A program made the position numbers and the translations under genes. From positions 1-51,203 of the forward strand of contig JAHCJR010000013.1 of NCBI GenBank assembly GCA_026126165.1: DNA of 51,203 bases, written 5' to 3'. The DNA comes from Alphaproteobacteria bacterium. GTDB taxonomy: Bacteria > Pseudomonadota > Alphaproteobacteria > Ferrovibrionales > Ferrovibrionaceae. The notes under the pieces are model-generated. The model had not been told where the DNA came from. It was given only the letters and a program-made list of their open reading frames with translations, and made no database searches. This document shows positions 17,280-25,699 of the stretch, one piece after another. How positions within the stretch are numbered: position 1 is the stretch's first letter; each line of letters opens with the position of its first letter.

Positions 17280-18166
17280 CAGTCCGCCGCCGACCGCAAT
17301 CCGCCGAGATAGGTCCTTTCCAGCGCAAAGACCTGATCGAAGCCGGCAAGCCGGCGCAAATCGTCGAAGGCCGCCTTCGGACCGCCAGGGCCGCCGGCAT
17401 AGCCGTTCGCCTTGACCGCGGCCAGCGCATCGCGCATGCCCTGGATCGCGCCGAGGATCAGGCTGCCGGGCAGGCTGACCCGCGCGATGCCCATCTCCTG
17501 CATCTCGGCGAAGGTGAACCGCTCGGGCGATTTGCCGCCCTCGACCACATTGATGGCGACCGGCCCGCGGATACCCTGCACGGCCTGTCGCGCCAGCGCG
17601 CGGTCGGTCATGCCGTCGATGAAGATCATGGTGGCGCCTGCTTCCATGTAGGCGTTGCCACGACGGATCACCTCCTCGATCCCGCCGATGGCGAGCGCGT
17701 CGGTGCGGGCGTTGATGACGAAGTCCGGGTCCTGTCGCGCTCCGGCGCAGGCGCGCACCTTCGCCACCGCCTCGTCGATCGGTACGATGGTCTTGCCATC
17801 GAGGTGCCCGCAGCGCTTGGGCATGACCTGGTCCTCGATATTGACGCCGGCAAGCCCCGCATCCTCGAAGGCGCGCACCGCGTACCAGGCATTGACGGCG
17901 TTGCCGAAGCCGGTATCGCCATCGGCCATCACCGGCAGGCCGACCGCATCGGCGATGCATTTGCTCGCGCCCACCATGTCGGTGAGCGACAGAAAACTGT
18001 AGTCCGGCAGGCCGAGTCGGCTGACCGATATGCCGTAGCCGGAACACTGGATGGCGGCGAAACCCGCCTCCTCGATGATCCGCGCGGAAAGCGGGTCGTA
18101 GGCACCGGGCATCACCAGAAGCTCCGGCGCGTGGATGAGATTCTTCAGCAGCGTGGTCTTGCGCAT
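17279..18166 (-). CDS. Isocitrate lyase/PEP mutase family protein (2-methylisocitrate-lyase-like)
   Basis: This 295-residue TIM-barrel enzyme has VMPGAYDPLSA at the N-terminus, metal-binding DGDTGFGN (D82, D84), NIEDQ (E111) and the lyase-type loop MPKRCGH with C119. The cysteine loop is found in lyases such as PrpB and dimethylmalate lyase, and is absent from phosphonate-forming PEP mutases, so retro-aldol cleavage of a 2-hydroxy- or 2,3-substituted dicarboxylate is the best guess. It is co-transcribed with the MetE-like gene by a one-base overlap, and is divergent from an MFS transporter across 106 bases. The precise substrate cannot be read from the sequence. Confidence 0.85.
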   Translation of the reverse strand: MRKTTLLKNLIHAPELLVMPGAYDPLSARIIEEAGFAAIQCSGYGISVSRLGLPDYSFLSLTDMVGASKCIADAVGLPVMADGDTGFGNAVNAWYAVRAFEDAGLAGVNIEDQVMPKRCGHLDGKTIVPIDEAVAKVRACAGARQDPDFVINARTDALAIGGIEEVIRRGNAYMEAGATMIFIDGMTDRALARQAVQGIRGPVAINVVEGGKSPERFTFAEMQEMGIARVSLPGSLILGAIQGMRDALAAVKANGYAGGPGGPKAAFDDLRRLAGFDQVFALERTYLGGLRSAAD

Positions 18167-18272
18167 GTATCCCCCGTTTGTCGAGCGATTGTGCGCCGGC
18201 CGGCGGGCCGATGCAAATCCCGGCAGTTGCCGCTAGCATGGCGCGGCTTCTGGCTGATGGGGGCGGGGGAAT
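18167..18272. promoter_or_regulatory. Divergent intergenic region, lyase gene and MFS gene
   Basis: This 106-base G+C-rich gap separates two divergent genes and must hold both promoters. I see no convincing hexamer pair or operator repeat. A GGGGGCGGGGGA run at 18260-18270 is the likely ribosome site for the MFS gene. Confidence 0.4.
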
Positions 18273-19508
18273 GTGGCCTATCGCAACGGGGAGTGCGTCG
18301 GCGTGACCGGGCGGGCAGCCTCGCTGGCTCTGATCGCTCTTTGCCAGGTGGCGGGTCTCGCGCTCTGGTTCTCTGCCTCAGCCGCCGTTCCGGGCCTGAT
18401 CGAAAGCGGCCGGCTCGAGGCGCGAGCGGCCTCGCTGCTGACGACCGCCGTCCAGCTCGGTTTCGTCGCCGGCACCCTGCTGAGCGCGATCCTCGGCCTT
18501 GCCGACCGCTACGATCCCCGGCGCCTCTTCGCCGCCTGTGCGGTCGCCGGCGCGCTTGCCAATGGCGCGATCCTCCTGACGGAGATCGGCGACCGGCCGA
18601 GCCTCTTTCTGCGATTTCTCACCGGGATGGCGCTGGCCGGGGTCTATCCCGTGGGAATGAAACTGGCTGCGGGCTGGGCGGAGCGAAACATGGGCCTGCT
18701 GATCGGCGGCCTTGTCGGCGCGCTGACCCTGGGATCGGCTCTCCCCCATCTCTTCAACTATCTCGGCGGCCTGGAATGGAGAACTGCCATCGCGGGCGCC
18801 TCGCTCTCGGCGCTACTTGCCGCCGCGGGCATCCTGCTGGCCGGTCTTGGCCCGCGCCATCAGTCAGCGAGCGCCTTCCGGCCGGCCGAAGCGTTCCTTC
18901 TGCTGCGCCAGCGAGCGATCCTGCTCGCCAATGCCGGCTATCTCGGTCACATGTGGGAACTCTATGCGATGTGGGCCTGGATCGGCGCCTTCCTCGCCTT
19001 CGTCCTCGGCCGCCACGGCGATCCGGCGGCTGCCGCCGGCCTCGCCGCCGCCAGCACCTTTCTCGTGATGGCGAGCGGCGCCCTGGGCGCGGTGCTGGCC
19101 GGGCTGCTGGCGGACCGGGTCGGGCGCACGCTGGTCACCATCTGGGCCATGGCCATCAGCGGCTCCTGCGCGCTCGTCATCGGTCCCGTTGCCGAACTCG
19201 GCGTCGTCGCCCTCCTGCTCGTCGCCATCCTGTGGGGCATCACGGTAATCGCCGATTCCGCGCAATTCTCCGCCGCAATCGCCGAACTGGCGCCGGCGCG
19301 GCTGACCGGTTCCATGCTTACGCTGCAGACCTGTCTCGGCTTTCTGCTCACCGTGGCGACCATCCAGCTCATGCCACTGGCGATCGAACTTCTGACCTGG
19401 CGATATGCCTTCTCGGTGCTGGCGATCGGCCCCTTCCTGGGCGTGCTGGCCATGTGGCGCCTGCGCCTGCGGCCGGAGGCGGTACGCATCGCGGGCGGGC
19501 GCCGATAG
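18273..19508 (+). CDS. MFS transporter
   Basis: This 411-residue inner-membrane protein has about twelve hydrophobic segments in two sets of six. The first begins SLALIALCQVAGLALWFSAS. The loop after helix 2 reads LGLADRYDPRRLF, a diverged version of the MFS GxxxDRxGRR motif, and the second half has LADRVGRTLVT. It opens with GTG 18273, or possibly GTG 18303, which has better ribosome-site spacing. It lies 105 bases before the acyl-CoA dehydrogenase-like gene in the same direction and may import its precursor, though that is inference. The gap between them contains no other gene. Confidence 0.88.
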   Translation: MAYRNGECVGVTGRAASLALIALCQVAGLALWFSASAAVPGLIESGRLEARAASLLTTAVQLGFVAGTLLSAILGLADRYDPRRLFAACAVAGALANGAILLTEIGDRPSLFLRFLTGMALAGVYPVGMKLAAGWAERNMGLLIGGLVGALTLGSALPHLFNYLGGLEWRTAIAGASLSALLAAAGILLAGLGPRHQSASAFRPAEAFLLLRQRAILLANAGYLGHMWELYAMWAWIGAFLAFVLGRHGDPAAAAGLAAASTFLVMASGALGAVLAGLLADRVGRTLVTIWAMAISGSCALVIGPVAELGVVALLLVAILWGITVIADSAQFSAAIAELAPARLTGSMLTLQTCLGFLLTVATIQLMPLAIELLTWRYAFSVLAIGPFLGVLAMWRLRLRPEAVRIAGGRR

Positions 19509-19613
19509 AGCAGCGCGACCGGGCAGACGCGATCTCTGGCAACCGGCGCCTGACACCACTATCCTCGGGCGCTCCTTATATCCCGCGATCAGCACAAACG
19601 ACGGAGACGAGGC

Positions 19614-20831
19614 ATGAGCTGGAACCTCACGGCAGAACAGCGCGCGCTGCAGGCAAAGGCGCGCCGGCTGGCGGAGGAGGTCTTCGCGCCGCTGGCGGCC
19701 GAGATCGACCGGTCGGAGCAGTACCCTTGGGAATCCGCGCGCCTGCTCAACCAGCATGGCCTCATGGGCATGACCATTCCGCGCGAACTGGGCGGCCAGG
19801 GCCGTTCCTATTTCGACGCCGTGCTGGTCATCGAACAGATCGCGCGCGTCTGCGGGGTCACGGCGCGCATCGTCGTCGAGTCGAACATGGGCGCGATCTC
19901 CGCCGTCATGCAATATGGCACCGCCGAGCAGAAGCGTCTCGGGGCCGACTATATCCTCGCCCATGCCGACAAGCCGGCGATCTGCATCACCGAGCCGGGC
20001 GCGGGCAGCGCGGCGAACGAGCTGACGACGCGCGCCGAGCGGCGCGGCAATGGCTGGGTGCTGAACGGGCGCAAGCACTGGATCACCGGCGCCGGCGTCT
20101 CCCGGCTGCACCTGATCTTCGCCCGCGCCTACGACACGGACGGCAAGGAACTTGGCATTGCCGGTTTCCTTGCCGTGCGCGACGAGACGCCGGGCCTTGC
20201 CATCGGCCGGCGCGAGCCGACCATGGGACTGCGCGCGATTCCCGAAGCGGAAGTGATCATGACAGATATGGCCGTGGGCGACGATGCGCTGGTGCTGCCG
20301 CCGGGCGGCTTCGCCCGTGGCTTCGCCGAACTGATGGAAGCCTATAACTCGCAGCGCCTCGGCGCGGCGACCATCGCGCTCGGGATCGCCACCGGCGCCT
20401 ACGAACACGCGCTCGACTATGCCCAGCGCCGCGAGCAGTTCGGCCGTCCCATTTGCGAATTCCAGGGCATCCAGTGGATGCTGGTGGACATGGAAACCTC
20501 GATTGCCGCCGCGCAGGCGCTGATCTACAAGGCGGCAATGAGCACCGGGGCGGACGGGGCTTCGCCCTTTCCCGACGTCAAGCTTGCCGCCCAGGCGAAG
20601 ATCTTCGCATCCGAGATGGCGGTGAAGACCACCAACGACGCGCTTCAGGTCTTCGGGGCCGCCGGCTATTCGCGCAACAATCCGGTCGAACGCATGGTGC
20701 GCGATGCGCGCATGTTCACCATCGGCGGCGGCACGGCGCAGATCCTGCGCACCGTGGTGGCCTCCCGACTGCTCAATCGCAAGCTGCCGCAGACCCGCGA
20801 CGGCTATCTGCGCGAAGCGGGCAAGGCATGA
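19614..20831 (+). CDS. Acyl-CoA dehydrogenase-fold enzyme, candidate 3-sulfinopropanoyl-CoA desulfinase
   Basis: This 405-residue ACAD-fold flavoprotein has a helical N-terminal domain, ICITEPGAGSAA near 123-134, KHWITGAG near 154-161, RREQFGRP, and DALQVFGAAGYSRNNPVERMVRDARMF. Both usual positions of the catalytic glutamate are substituted: Q247 in AYNSQRLG, and Gly in TIGGGTAQIL where many ACADs have the YEGT glutamate. From memory, the Advenella desulfinase Acd has Gln246 and the sulfinate-binding Arg84. This protein, one residue longer at the N-terminus, has Q247 and R85, and shares EQYPW and LPQTRDGYL. Acd converts 3-sulfinopropanoyl-CoA to propanoyl-CoA and sulfite. The stop overlaps the next start as ATGA. 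The exact reaction is unproven. Confidence 0.8.
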   Translation: MSWNLTAEQRALQAKARRLAEEVFAPLAAEIDRSEQYPWESARLLNQHGLMGMTIPRELGGQGRSYFDAVLVIEQIARVCGVTARIVVESNMGAISAVMQYGTAEQKRLGADYILAHADKPAICITEPGAGSAANELTTRAERRGNGWVLNGRKHWITGAGVSRLHLIFARAYDTDGKELGIAGFLAVRDETPGLAIGRREPTMGLRAIPEAEVIMTDMAVGDDALVLPPGGFARGFAELMEAYNSQRLGAATIALGIATGAYEHALDYAQRREQFGRPICEFQGIQWMLVDMETSIAAAQALIYKAAMSTGADGASPFPDVKLAAQAKIFASEMAVKTTNDALQVFGAAGYSRNNPVERMVRDARMFTIGGGTAQILRTVVASRLLNRKLPQTRDGYLREAGKA

Positions 20832-22360
20832 GCGTTTCGGACACGACGCCGGTTCTGGTCGGCTGCGGCGATATCACCGACCGGAACACGCCGGCGGAGG
20901 CGGCGCGCTCGCCCTACGATCTGATGGCGGAAGCCGGCCGCGCGGCGCTGGCCGATACGGGTTCCGGCGCGGTCGGGGCGGCGATCGAAGCGGTGGCGGT
21001 GGTGCGCCTGTTCGCGGAAACCTCCCATCGCTTCCGCTCCGGCTTCGGAAGCTCTGCCAATCCGCCGGCCAGCCTGGCGCGGCGGCTTGGCCTGCGGCCA
21101 TCGCGGCTTTTCTATACCTGGTCGGGCGGCAACATGCCGCAGTCCCTGGTCAACCGCTTCGCCGTGGCCATCGCGCGCGGGGAGATGCGCTCGGTGCTGA
21201 TCGCCGGCGGCGAGGCGCTGCGCACCCAGCGCGGGCTGGAACGAGCCGGCCTCGCCGCCGACTGGCGCGAGGATCCAGGCGGCGAGCCGGAACCGATCGG
21301 CGATCCAAGGCCGGGTTACGGCGCACACGAGGAGGCGCACGGGCTTTCGGCCGCCATCGCCTTCTATCCCCTGATCGAGACCGCGATCCGCGCGGCACGC
21401 GGTGCGAGCCCGCAGGCGCATCTGGAGAGCATGGCGGCGCTGATGGCGCGGCTCTCGTCGGTAGCGGCGGCCAATCCGCGGGCGACGCGGCGCGAGCTGC
21501 TGTCCGCGGCGCGTCTGGCCAGCATCGATGGCGGCAACCGCTGGATCGGCTATCCCTATCCGCGGCTGATGACCTCGAACGCCTATGTGGACCAGGCGGC
21601 CGCGCTGGTCATGATGTCGGCGGGGCTCGCCCGATCCCTCGGCATCCCTCCCGCACGCTGGGTCCATCTGCATGGCTGCGCCGATTGCCACGACCATTGG
21701 TCGCTTCTCGAGCGTCCCGAACTGCATCGCTCGCCGGCGATCCGCGCCGGCCTCGCCCATGCCATGGCCATGGCCGGGCGACGCCTGGAGGACATGACCC
21801 ATCTCGATCTTTATAGCTGCTTTCCTTCCGCCATCGAAGTGGCCTGCGCCGAGGCGGGGCTTGCCGAGGACGATGCGCGCGGGCTGACGCTGACCGGGGG
21901 GCTGCCCTATTTCGGCGGGCCGGGGAACAACTATGTCACCCACAGCATTGCCGAGACGATGCGCAGGCTGCGTGCGGCGCCGGGCACCTTCGGGCTGGTG
22001 AGCGCCAACGGCTATTACCTGACAAAGCATTCATTCGGCATCTATTCGACTTTGCCGCCCGAACACCGGCCGGACTATGACAGCGGCGGATTGCAGGCCG
22101 AACTCGATGGCGGGCCGAAGGCGCCGTTCACGCAGGAGCCCGGTGGTGCGGCGCGAATCGAGAGCTATGCCGTCATGCATGCCGGCAGCGGGCCGGCGCT
22201 GGCGATCATCGTCGGCAGGGAAGAGGCGAGCGGGCGCCGCTTCCTCGCCAATCTCGATGAAAGGGAGCCCTTGCCTGCCGATATGCAGCAGGTGGACTGG
22301 CTCGGCCGCACCGGCCATGTGTGGCGCGGCGAGGGACGCAACCTGTTCGCATTCGGCTGA
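20828..22360 (+). CDS. Thiolase-like protein (TLP1 type) lacking thiolase catalytic residues
   Basis: This 510-residue protein starts at ATG 20828, overlapping the previous stop. It has thiolase-superfamily architecture at about 1-400: PVLVGCGDIT, FYTWSGGNMPQSLVNRF, AYVDQAAALVMMS, and THLDLYSCFPSAIEVA. A C-terminal extension from about 430 is rich in beta strand. The nucleophilic Cys position reads TWSGGN, the GHP-type histidine position reads GGPGNNY, and the final CxG motif reads SANGYY, so the standard thiolase residues are all absent. Mycobacterial TLP1-type proteins are similar. It may bind acyl-CoA without condensing it. Coupling to the desulfinase-like gene suggests a joint role. Confidence 0.82.
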   Translation: MSVSDTTPVLVGCGDITDRNTPAEAARSPYDLMAEAGRAALADTGSGAVGAAIEAVAVVRLFAETSHRFRSGFGSSANPPASLARRLGLRPSRLFYTWSGGNMPQSLVNRFAVAIARGEMRSVLIAGGEALRTQRGLERAGLAADWREDPGGEPEPIGDPRPGYGAHEEAHGLSAAIAFYPLIETAIRAARGASPQAHLESMAALMARLSSVAAANPRATRRELLSAARLASIDGGNRWIGYPYPRLMTSNAYVDQAAALVMMSAGLARSLGIPPARWVHLHGCADCHDHWSLLERPELHRSPAIRAGLAHAMAMAGRRLEDMTHLDLYSCFPSAIEVACAEAGLAEDDARGLTLTGGLPYFGGPGNNYVTHSIAETMRRLRAAPGTFGLVSANGYYLTKHSFGIYSTLPPEHRPDYDSGGLQAELDGGPKAPFTQEPGGAARIESYAVMHAGSGPALAIIVGREEASGRRFLANLDEREPLPADMQQVDWLGRTGHVWRGEGRNLFAFG

Positions 22361-25300
22361 TCAGCGGCCGGGGCCACCCTCGCCGACCAGGATGAAGGGT
22401 GCCCAGAAGAGGGGGTGGGACATCTCCGCCGCCGGGCCTCCGCTTCCCCCGCCGGCATCGATCAGCCGCAGCATGGAACGCCGCAGTGCCTCGGCCCGGC
22501 CGATATCCGGCTCGCGCGCCAGCGCCGCGAACGTGCCGGTGGTGAGATGGACCGCGGCCTGCGAGAGCACCTGCCAGTGCGAGACGAGCAGCGCGCGGGC
22601 GCCGGCGTGGAAGAAAGCGCGCGCCAGTCCCGACAGGCCCTCCGCACCTTCTTCGATCGCCGGCGCGGCCGTATTGCAGGCGCTGAGGACGACCCAGTCG
22701 GCATCGAGGCGCAACTCGGCCACCTCCGACATGGTGAGCAGGCCGTCATCCTCCGGACTCGCTGCGGGTGGCGGCGTCAGGACCAGCGCCGGTTCGCCAA
22801 GGCCCCGGATCTCGCCGGCCACCAGGCCGTGCGTGGCGAAGCTCACGATCCGCGCATCCGACAGGACGCCGCTGCGTGCCCGGCGCTCGGTCGCCTCCTC
22901 GCGCAGGAAAATGCGTCGCTCGCCGGTGCCGGTGGCGGCGGCCTGGGCCAGCAGCTCGCCCTCGGTTTCCGGCAGGCGCGGAAAGCCGCGAATGGCTGTC
23001 ACATCGACGCTGCCGCCACGCCAGAGCAGGCTCGGCGTGACGCCGCGCAGATCGCCCGGCCCGCCGGAGAAAAGCGGGTCGCCGAAACCCACGAACGCCC
23101 CGCCAGTCTCCCGGCGCGGCTGCACATCGCGGAGCGCGACCAGGGATGAGGCCGAAGGAAGCGTGGTCAGGGCAAAGTGGCGAACAAGCCAATCGGCGGC
23201 CTCGTGGCCCTGACCCGAAGCCGGCATCGAACGGATGAGGACGGCAAGGGGCAGCGACTGCAACGCGCCATCGCTCACCGTCAGCAAGCGCCGTGCCGGC
23301 GCGAGGAAAGCCTCCGCCTGGCCAAGCAGCAGGCGATAAAGCCGGTGCGCGGCGACAAGGTCGAAGGGGCGGATATCGCTCGCAAGCATGCCGGGGAACG
23401 GCTCGAGAGTGGAGCGCAGTGCCTGCACCAGGCCGGCGATCTCCTCCCGCCCCGCATCGATCCGCCACCAGTGCGAACGCTGCGCCGAGACCGCGAACAG
23501 AAAGGTCTCGTCCCGGCCGCTGCTCCACATGAGCAGGACTTCATCCGGCGCCAGGCGGGCCACGATCTCGGCGATGCCGCGCGGCCTGAGCTGGGCCGCC
23601 TCGCTCGCCCCGGGAAAATCCCGCGCCAGCGCGGCGCTCGCCGCGCGCAGATCCGCATCGACCGAGCGCAGTTCCCCGAGCAGCCGGCCGCGCCGCGTGC
23701 CGGCATTGGCGGCGCCGCTTGCCGCCGTCTCGAACAGTTCGCGATCCAGCAGCCGCCGGCGCTCGCGCAGGTCCTGGACGGTGCGCAGGCGCTCCGCCAG
23801 TTCGCTGTCGCCGTCGGCAAGCCGCGCGCTCATGCTGGCTACCGCGCCCGCCACCTCGAGACTTCCGGCAAGCTGCGCCGCGCGGAATGCCTCGTCCATC
23901 AGGCCGCGGTCGGCAAGCGTGCCGGCCCTCGCCGCCTTCTGCCATAGAAGTGAAAGCAGGTGGTGAAAGTAATGCCGCCGCGACCGCCATTCCGCCTCCG
24001 CCCCGACACTGCGATCGGCGAGCAGCAGTTCGGTGCGTGTCGCGAGGATCGCGACCGCGCGGCGCGCCTGTGCCAGCGCAAGATCGGACTGGCCCATCCG
24101 CAAATGCACATCCGCCAATTCGTCGTGAGTGCGGGCGACTTCGGCATGGTCGCTCCCCAGCCCCTGTGCGCGGATGTGAAGCGCTTCCCCGAACAACGCC
24201 AGGGCCTCCGGCAGGCGGCCCTGCGCGCGCAGGAGATCGGCGATGTTGGCGAGGTTCGTTGCGGTCTCCGGATGCAGGGCGCCGAGAGAAGCGCGATTGA
24301 TCTCGAGGGCCCGCCGATAGAGCGTCTCGGCTCCGGCCAGGTCGCCCTCGGCCCGCAGGACGATGGCGAGGTTGTTCAGCGTCGTGGCGACGGAAGGGTG
24401 TGCCGGCCCGAGTATCGCCTCGCGCATGGCGAGCGCCCGCGCATAGACCTCGCGCGCTCGCGCCTGGTCACCCCGCTCGTGCAGGACCTCCGCCAGGTTG
24501 TGCAGGCTGTTGGCGACCTCGCGGTGGCTCGCGCCGAAGACGCGTTCGCGGATGGCGAGCGCCCGCCGGAACAGCACCTCGGCCTGGTCCGCCCTGCCTT
24601 GCAGGCGCAGAAGGAAGGCAAGGTTGTTGAGGCTTTGCGCCACATCGGCGCTCTCCGGACCGCTGCGCCGCTCGCGGATCAGCAGCGCCTGCTGCTGCGC
24701 GGCCTCCGCCTCGATCAGACGGCCCTGATCCTGAAGCACGAGGCCGAGATTGTTATAAGCCACCGCGACGGCGAGGCTGTCGGCCCCGAAGAGTTCCTCG
24801 CGCAGGCGAAGGGATGAGCGGTGCAGCGGCTCCGCCAGCCTGTGCAGGCCGAGATGACGATAGACATGCCCAAGATTGTTGCGGCTCTGCGCCACAAGCC
24901 GGTGCCTCTCCCCCAGCCGCCGCTCGCGAATGGCAAGCGCCCGCTCGAACATCGGCCGCGCCTCGGAATAACGTCCCTGGTCTTGCAGGAGGGTCGCCAG
25001 ATTGTCCAGCCCGTCGGCAGTATCGAGGCTGTCCGGGTCGTGCCGCGACCAGATGGCGAGCGCGCGCCGGTAGAGCGGCTCGGCGGCGTTCTGGCGATCC
25101 TCGCTGCGATGGATGTAGGCGATGTTGTTGAGGCTCTGCGCGACGGCGGGATGATCGGGACCGAAGGCCGCGCTGCGGATGGCCAGCGCGCGCTCATGCA
25201 GCGCCAGCGCCGCGCCCGGCTCGCCCAGCTCGTGCCGGGCAATGGCGAGATTGTTGAGCGTCACGGCGACGGCTGGATGGTCTTCGCCAAAGGCTGCGCG

Positions 25301-25639
25301 GCGCAACGAAAGCGCCCGCTCGAGCAGGGGACGCGCCGCATCGGCCTGCCCGCGCAGGCGCAGCAGCAGGCCGAGATTGTTCAGGCTTTCGGCCAGGTCC
25401 GCACCGCCCTCCGGCTGGAGCCGCTCGCGCAGCGCCAGCGCCTCGCGGAACATCGCCTCCGCCTCCGCCAGGCGACCCTGCCGCTGCAGGGCGGTGGCTT
25501 CCGCATTGAGGCTCCGCGCCCGCTCCGCCTGCGCGGCAGGCGATGCAGCTTCCGGCGCCTGGGCCGCCGATGCGGTCGCATCGGCGATCGTCGCCAGAAG
25601 CGGCAGGGCGAACAGCAGCAACCTGGGCCATCGCAACAT
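22361..25639 (-). CDS. Exported TPR-CHAT protein (caspase-like peptidase domain)
   Basis: This 1092-residue protein starts with a Sec-type signal (RLLLFALPLLATIADATASA). About twelve kinesin-light-chain-like TPRs follow at roughly 35-540, recognisable by regularly spaced LNNLA-type motifs. A helical linker precedes a C-terminal CHAT domain at about 780-1085. The predicted catalytic His937 is in SFATHGL and Cys988 in VLSACNTAAP, and GARALLVSHWQV follows. CHAT domains are caspase-like cysteine peptidases or their relatives; the TPRs should bind a partner. It ends back-to-back with the thiolase-like gene (TGATCA) and lies 60 bases after the dehydrogenase gene on its strand. The target is unknown. 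No CRISPR genes are nearby. Confidence 0.92.
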   Translation of the reverse strand: MLRWPRLLLFALPLLATIADATASAAQAPEAASPAAQAERARSLNAEATALQRQGRLAEAEAMFREALALRERLQPEGGADLAESLNNLGLLLRLRGQADAARPLLERALSLRRAAFGEDHPAVAVTLNNLAIARHELGEPGAALALHERALAIRSAAFGPDHPAVAQSLNNIAYIHRSEDRQNAAEPLYRRALAIWSRHDPDSLDTADGLDNLATLLQDQGRYSEARPMFERALAIRERRLGERHRLVAQSRNNLGHVYRHLGLHRLAEPLHRSSLRLREELFGADSLAVAVAYNNLGLVLQDQGRLIEAEAAQQQALLIRERRSGPESADVAQSLNNLAFLLRLQGRADQAEVLFRRALAIRERVFGASHREVANSLHNLAEVLHERGDQARAREVYARALAMREAILGPAHPSVATTLNNLAIVLRAEGDLAGAETLYRRALEINRASLGALHPETATNLANIADLLRAQGRLPEALALFGEALHIRAQGLGSDHAEVARTHDELADVHLRMGQSDLALAQARRAVAILATRTELLLADRSVGAEAEWRSRRHYFHHLLSLLWQKAARAGTLADRGLMDEAFRAAQLAGSLEVAGAVASMSARLADGDSELAERLRTVQDLRERRRLLDRELFETAASGAANAGTRRGRLLGELRSVDADLRAASAALARDFPGASEAAQLRPRGIAEIVARLAPDEVLLMWSSGRDETFLFAVSAQRSHWWRIDAGREEIAGLVQALRSTLEPFPGMLASDIRPFDLVAAHRLYRLLLGQAEAFLAPARRLLTVSDGALQSLPLAVLIRSMPASGQGHEAADWLVRHFALTTLPSASSLVALRDVQPRRETGGAFVGFGDPLFSGGPGDLRGVTPSLLWRGGSVDVTAIRGFPRLPETEGELLAQAAATGTGERRIFLREEATERRARSGVLSDARIVSFATHGLVAGEIRGLGEPALVLTPPPAASPEDDGLLTMSEVAELRLDADWVVLSACNTAAPAIEEGAEGLSGLARAFFHAGARALLVSHWQVLSQAAVHLTTGTFAALAREPDIGRAEALRRSMLRLIDAGGGSGGPAAEMSHPLFWAPFILVGEGGPGR

Positions 25640-25699
25640 CGCGCCATGATGCGGCCGCGATGGCGCCTGCGCAAGGAAGCGCGCGGGCCTGCCGGCGCG

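Noticed and set aside
17279-18166. PEP mutase or phosphonopyruvate hydrolase reading of the isocitrate-lyase-family gene, which would fit a phosphonate theme
   Set aside because: The active-site loop is the cysteine-containing KRCGH type of lyases, not the loop of the phosphonate enzymes.
17162-20347. Long plus-strand open frame (over 1000 codons)
   Set aside because: It spans the minus-strand lyase and the MFS and dehydrogenase genes in another frame, with no domain pattern. It is a shadow.
24300-25500. Regularly spaced similar DNA units that might be a tandem repeat or CRISPR array
   Set aside because: The units are about 126 bases and encode the TPR repeats of the CHAT protein. They are not short identical repeats with unique spacers.
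22361-25639. TPR-CHAT protein as part of a type III-E CRISPR (Craspase-like) system
   Set aside because: No cas gene, gRAMP-like protein or repeat array is in the window, and the protein has a signal peptide.
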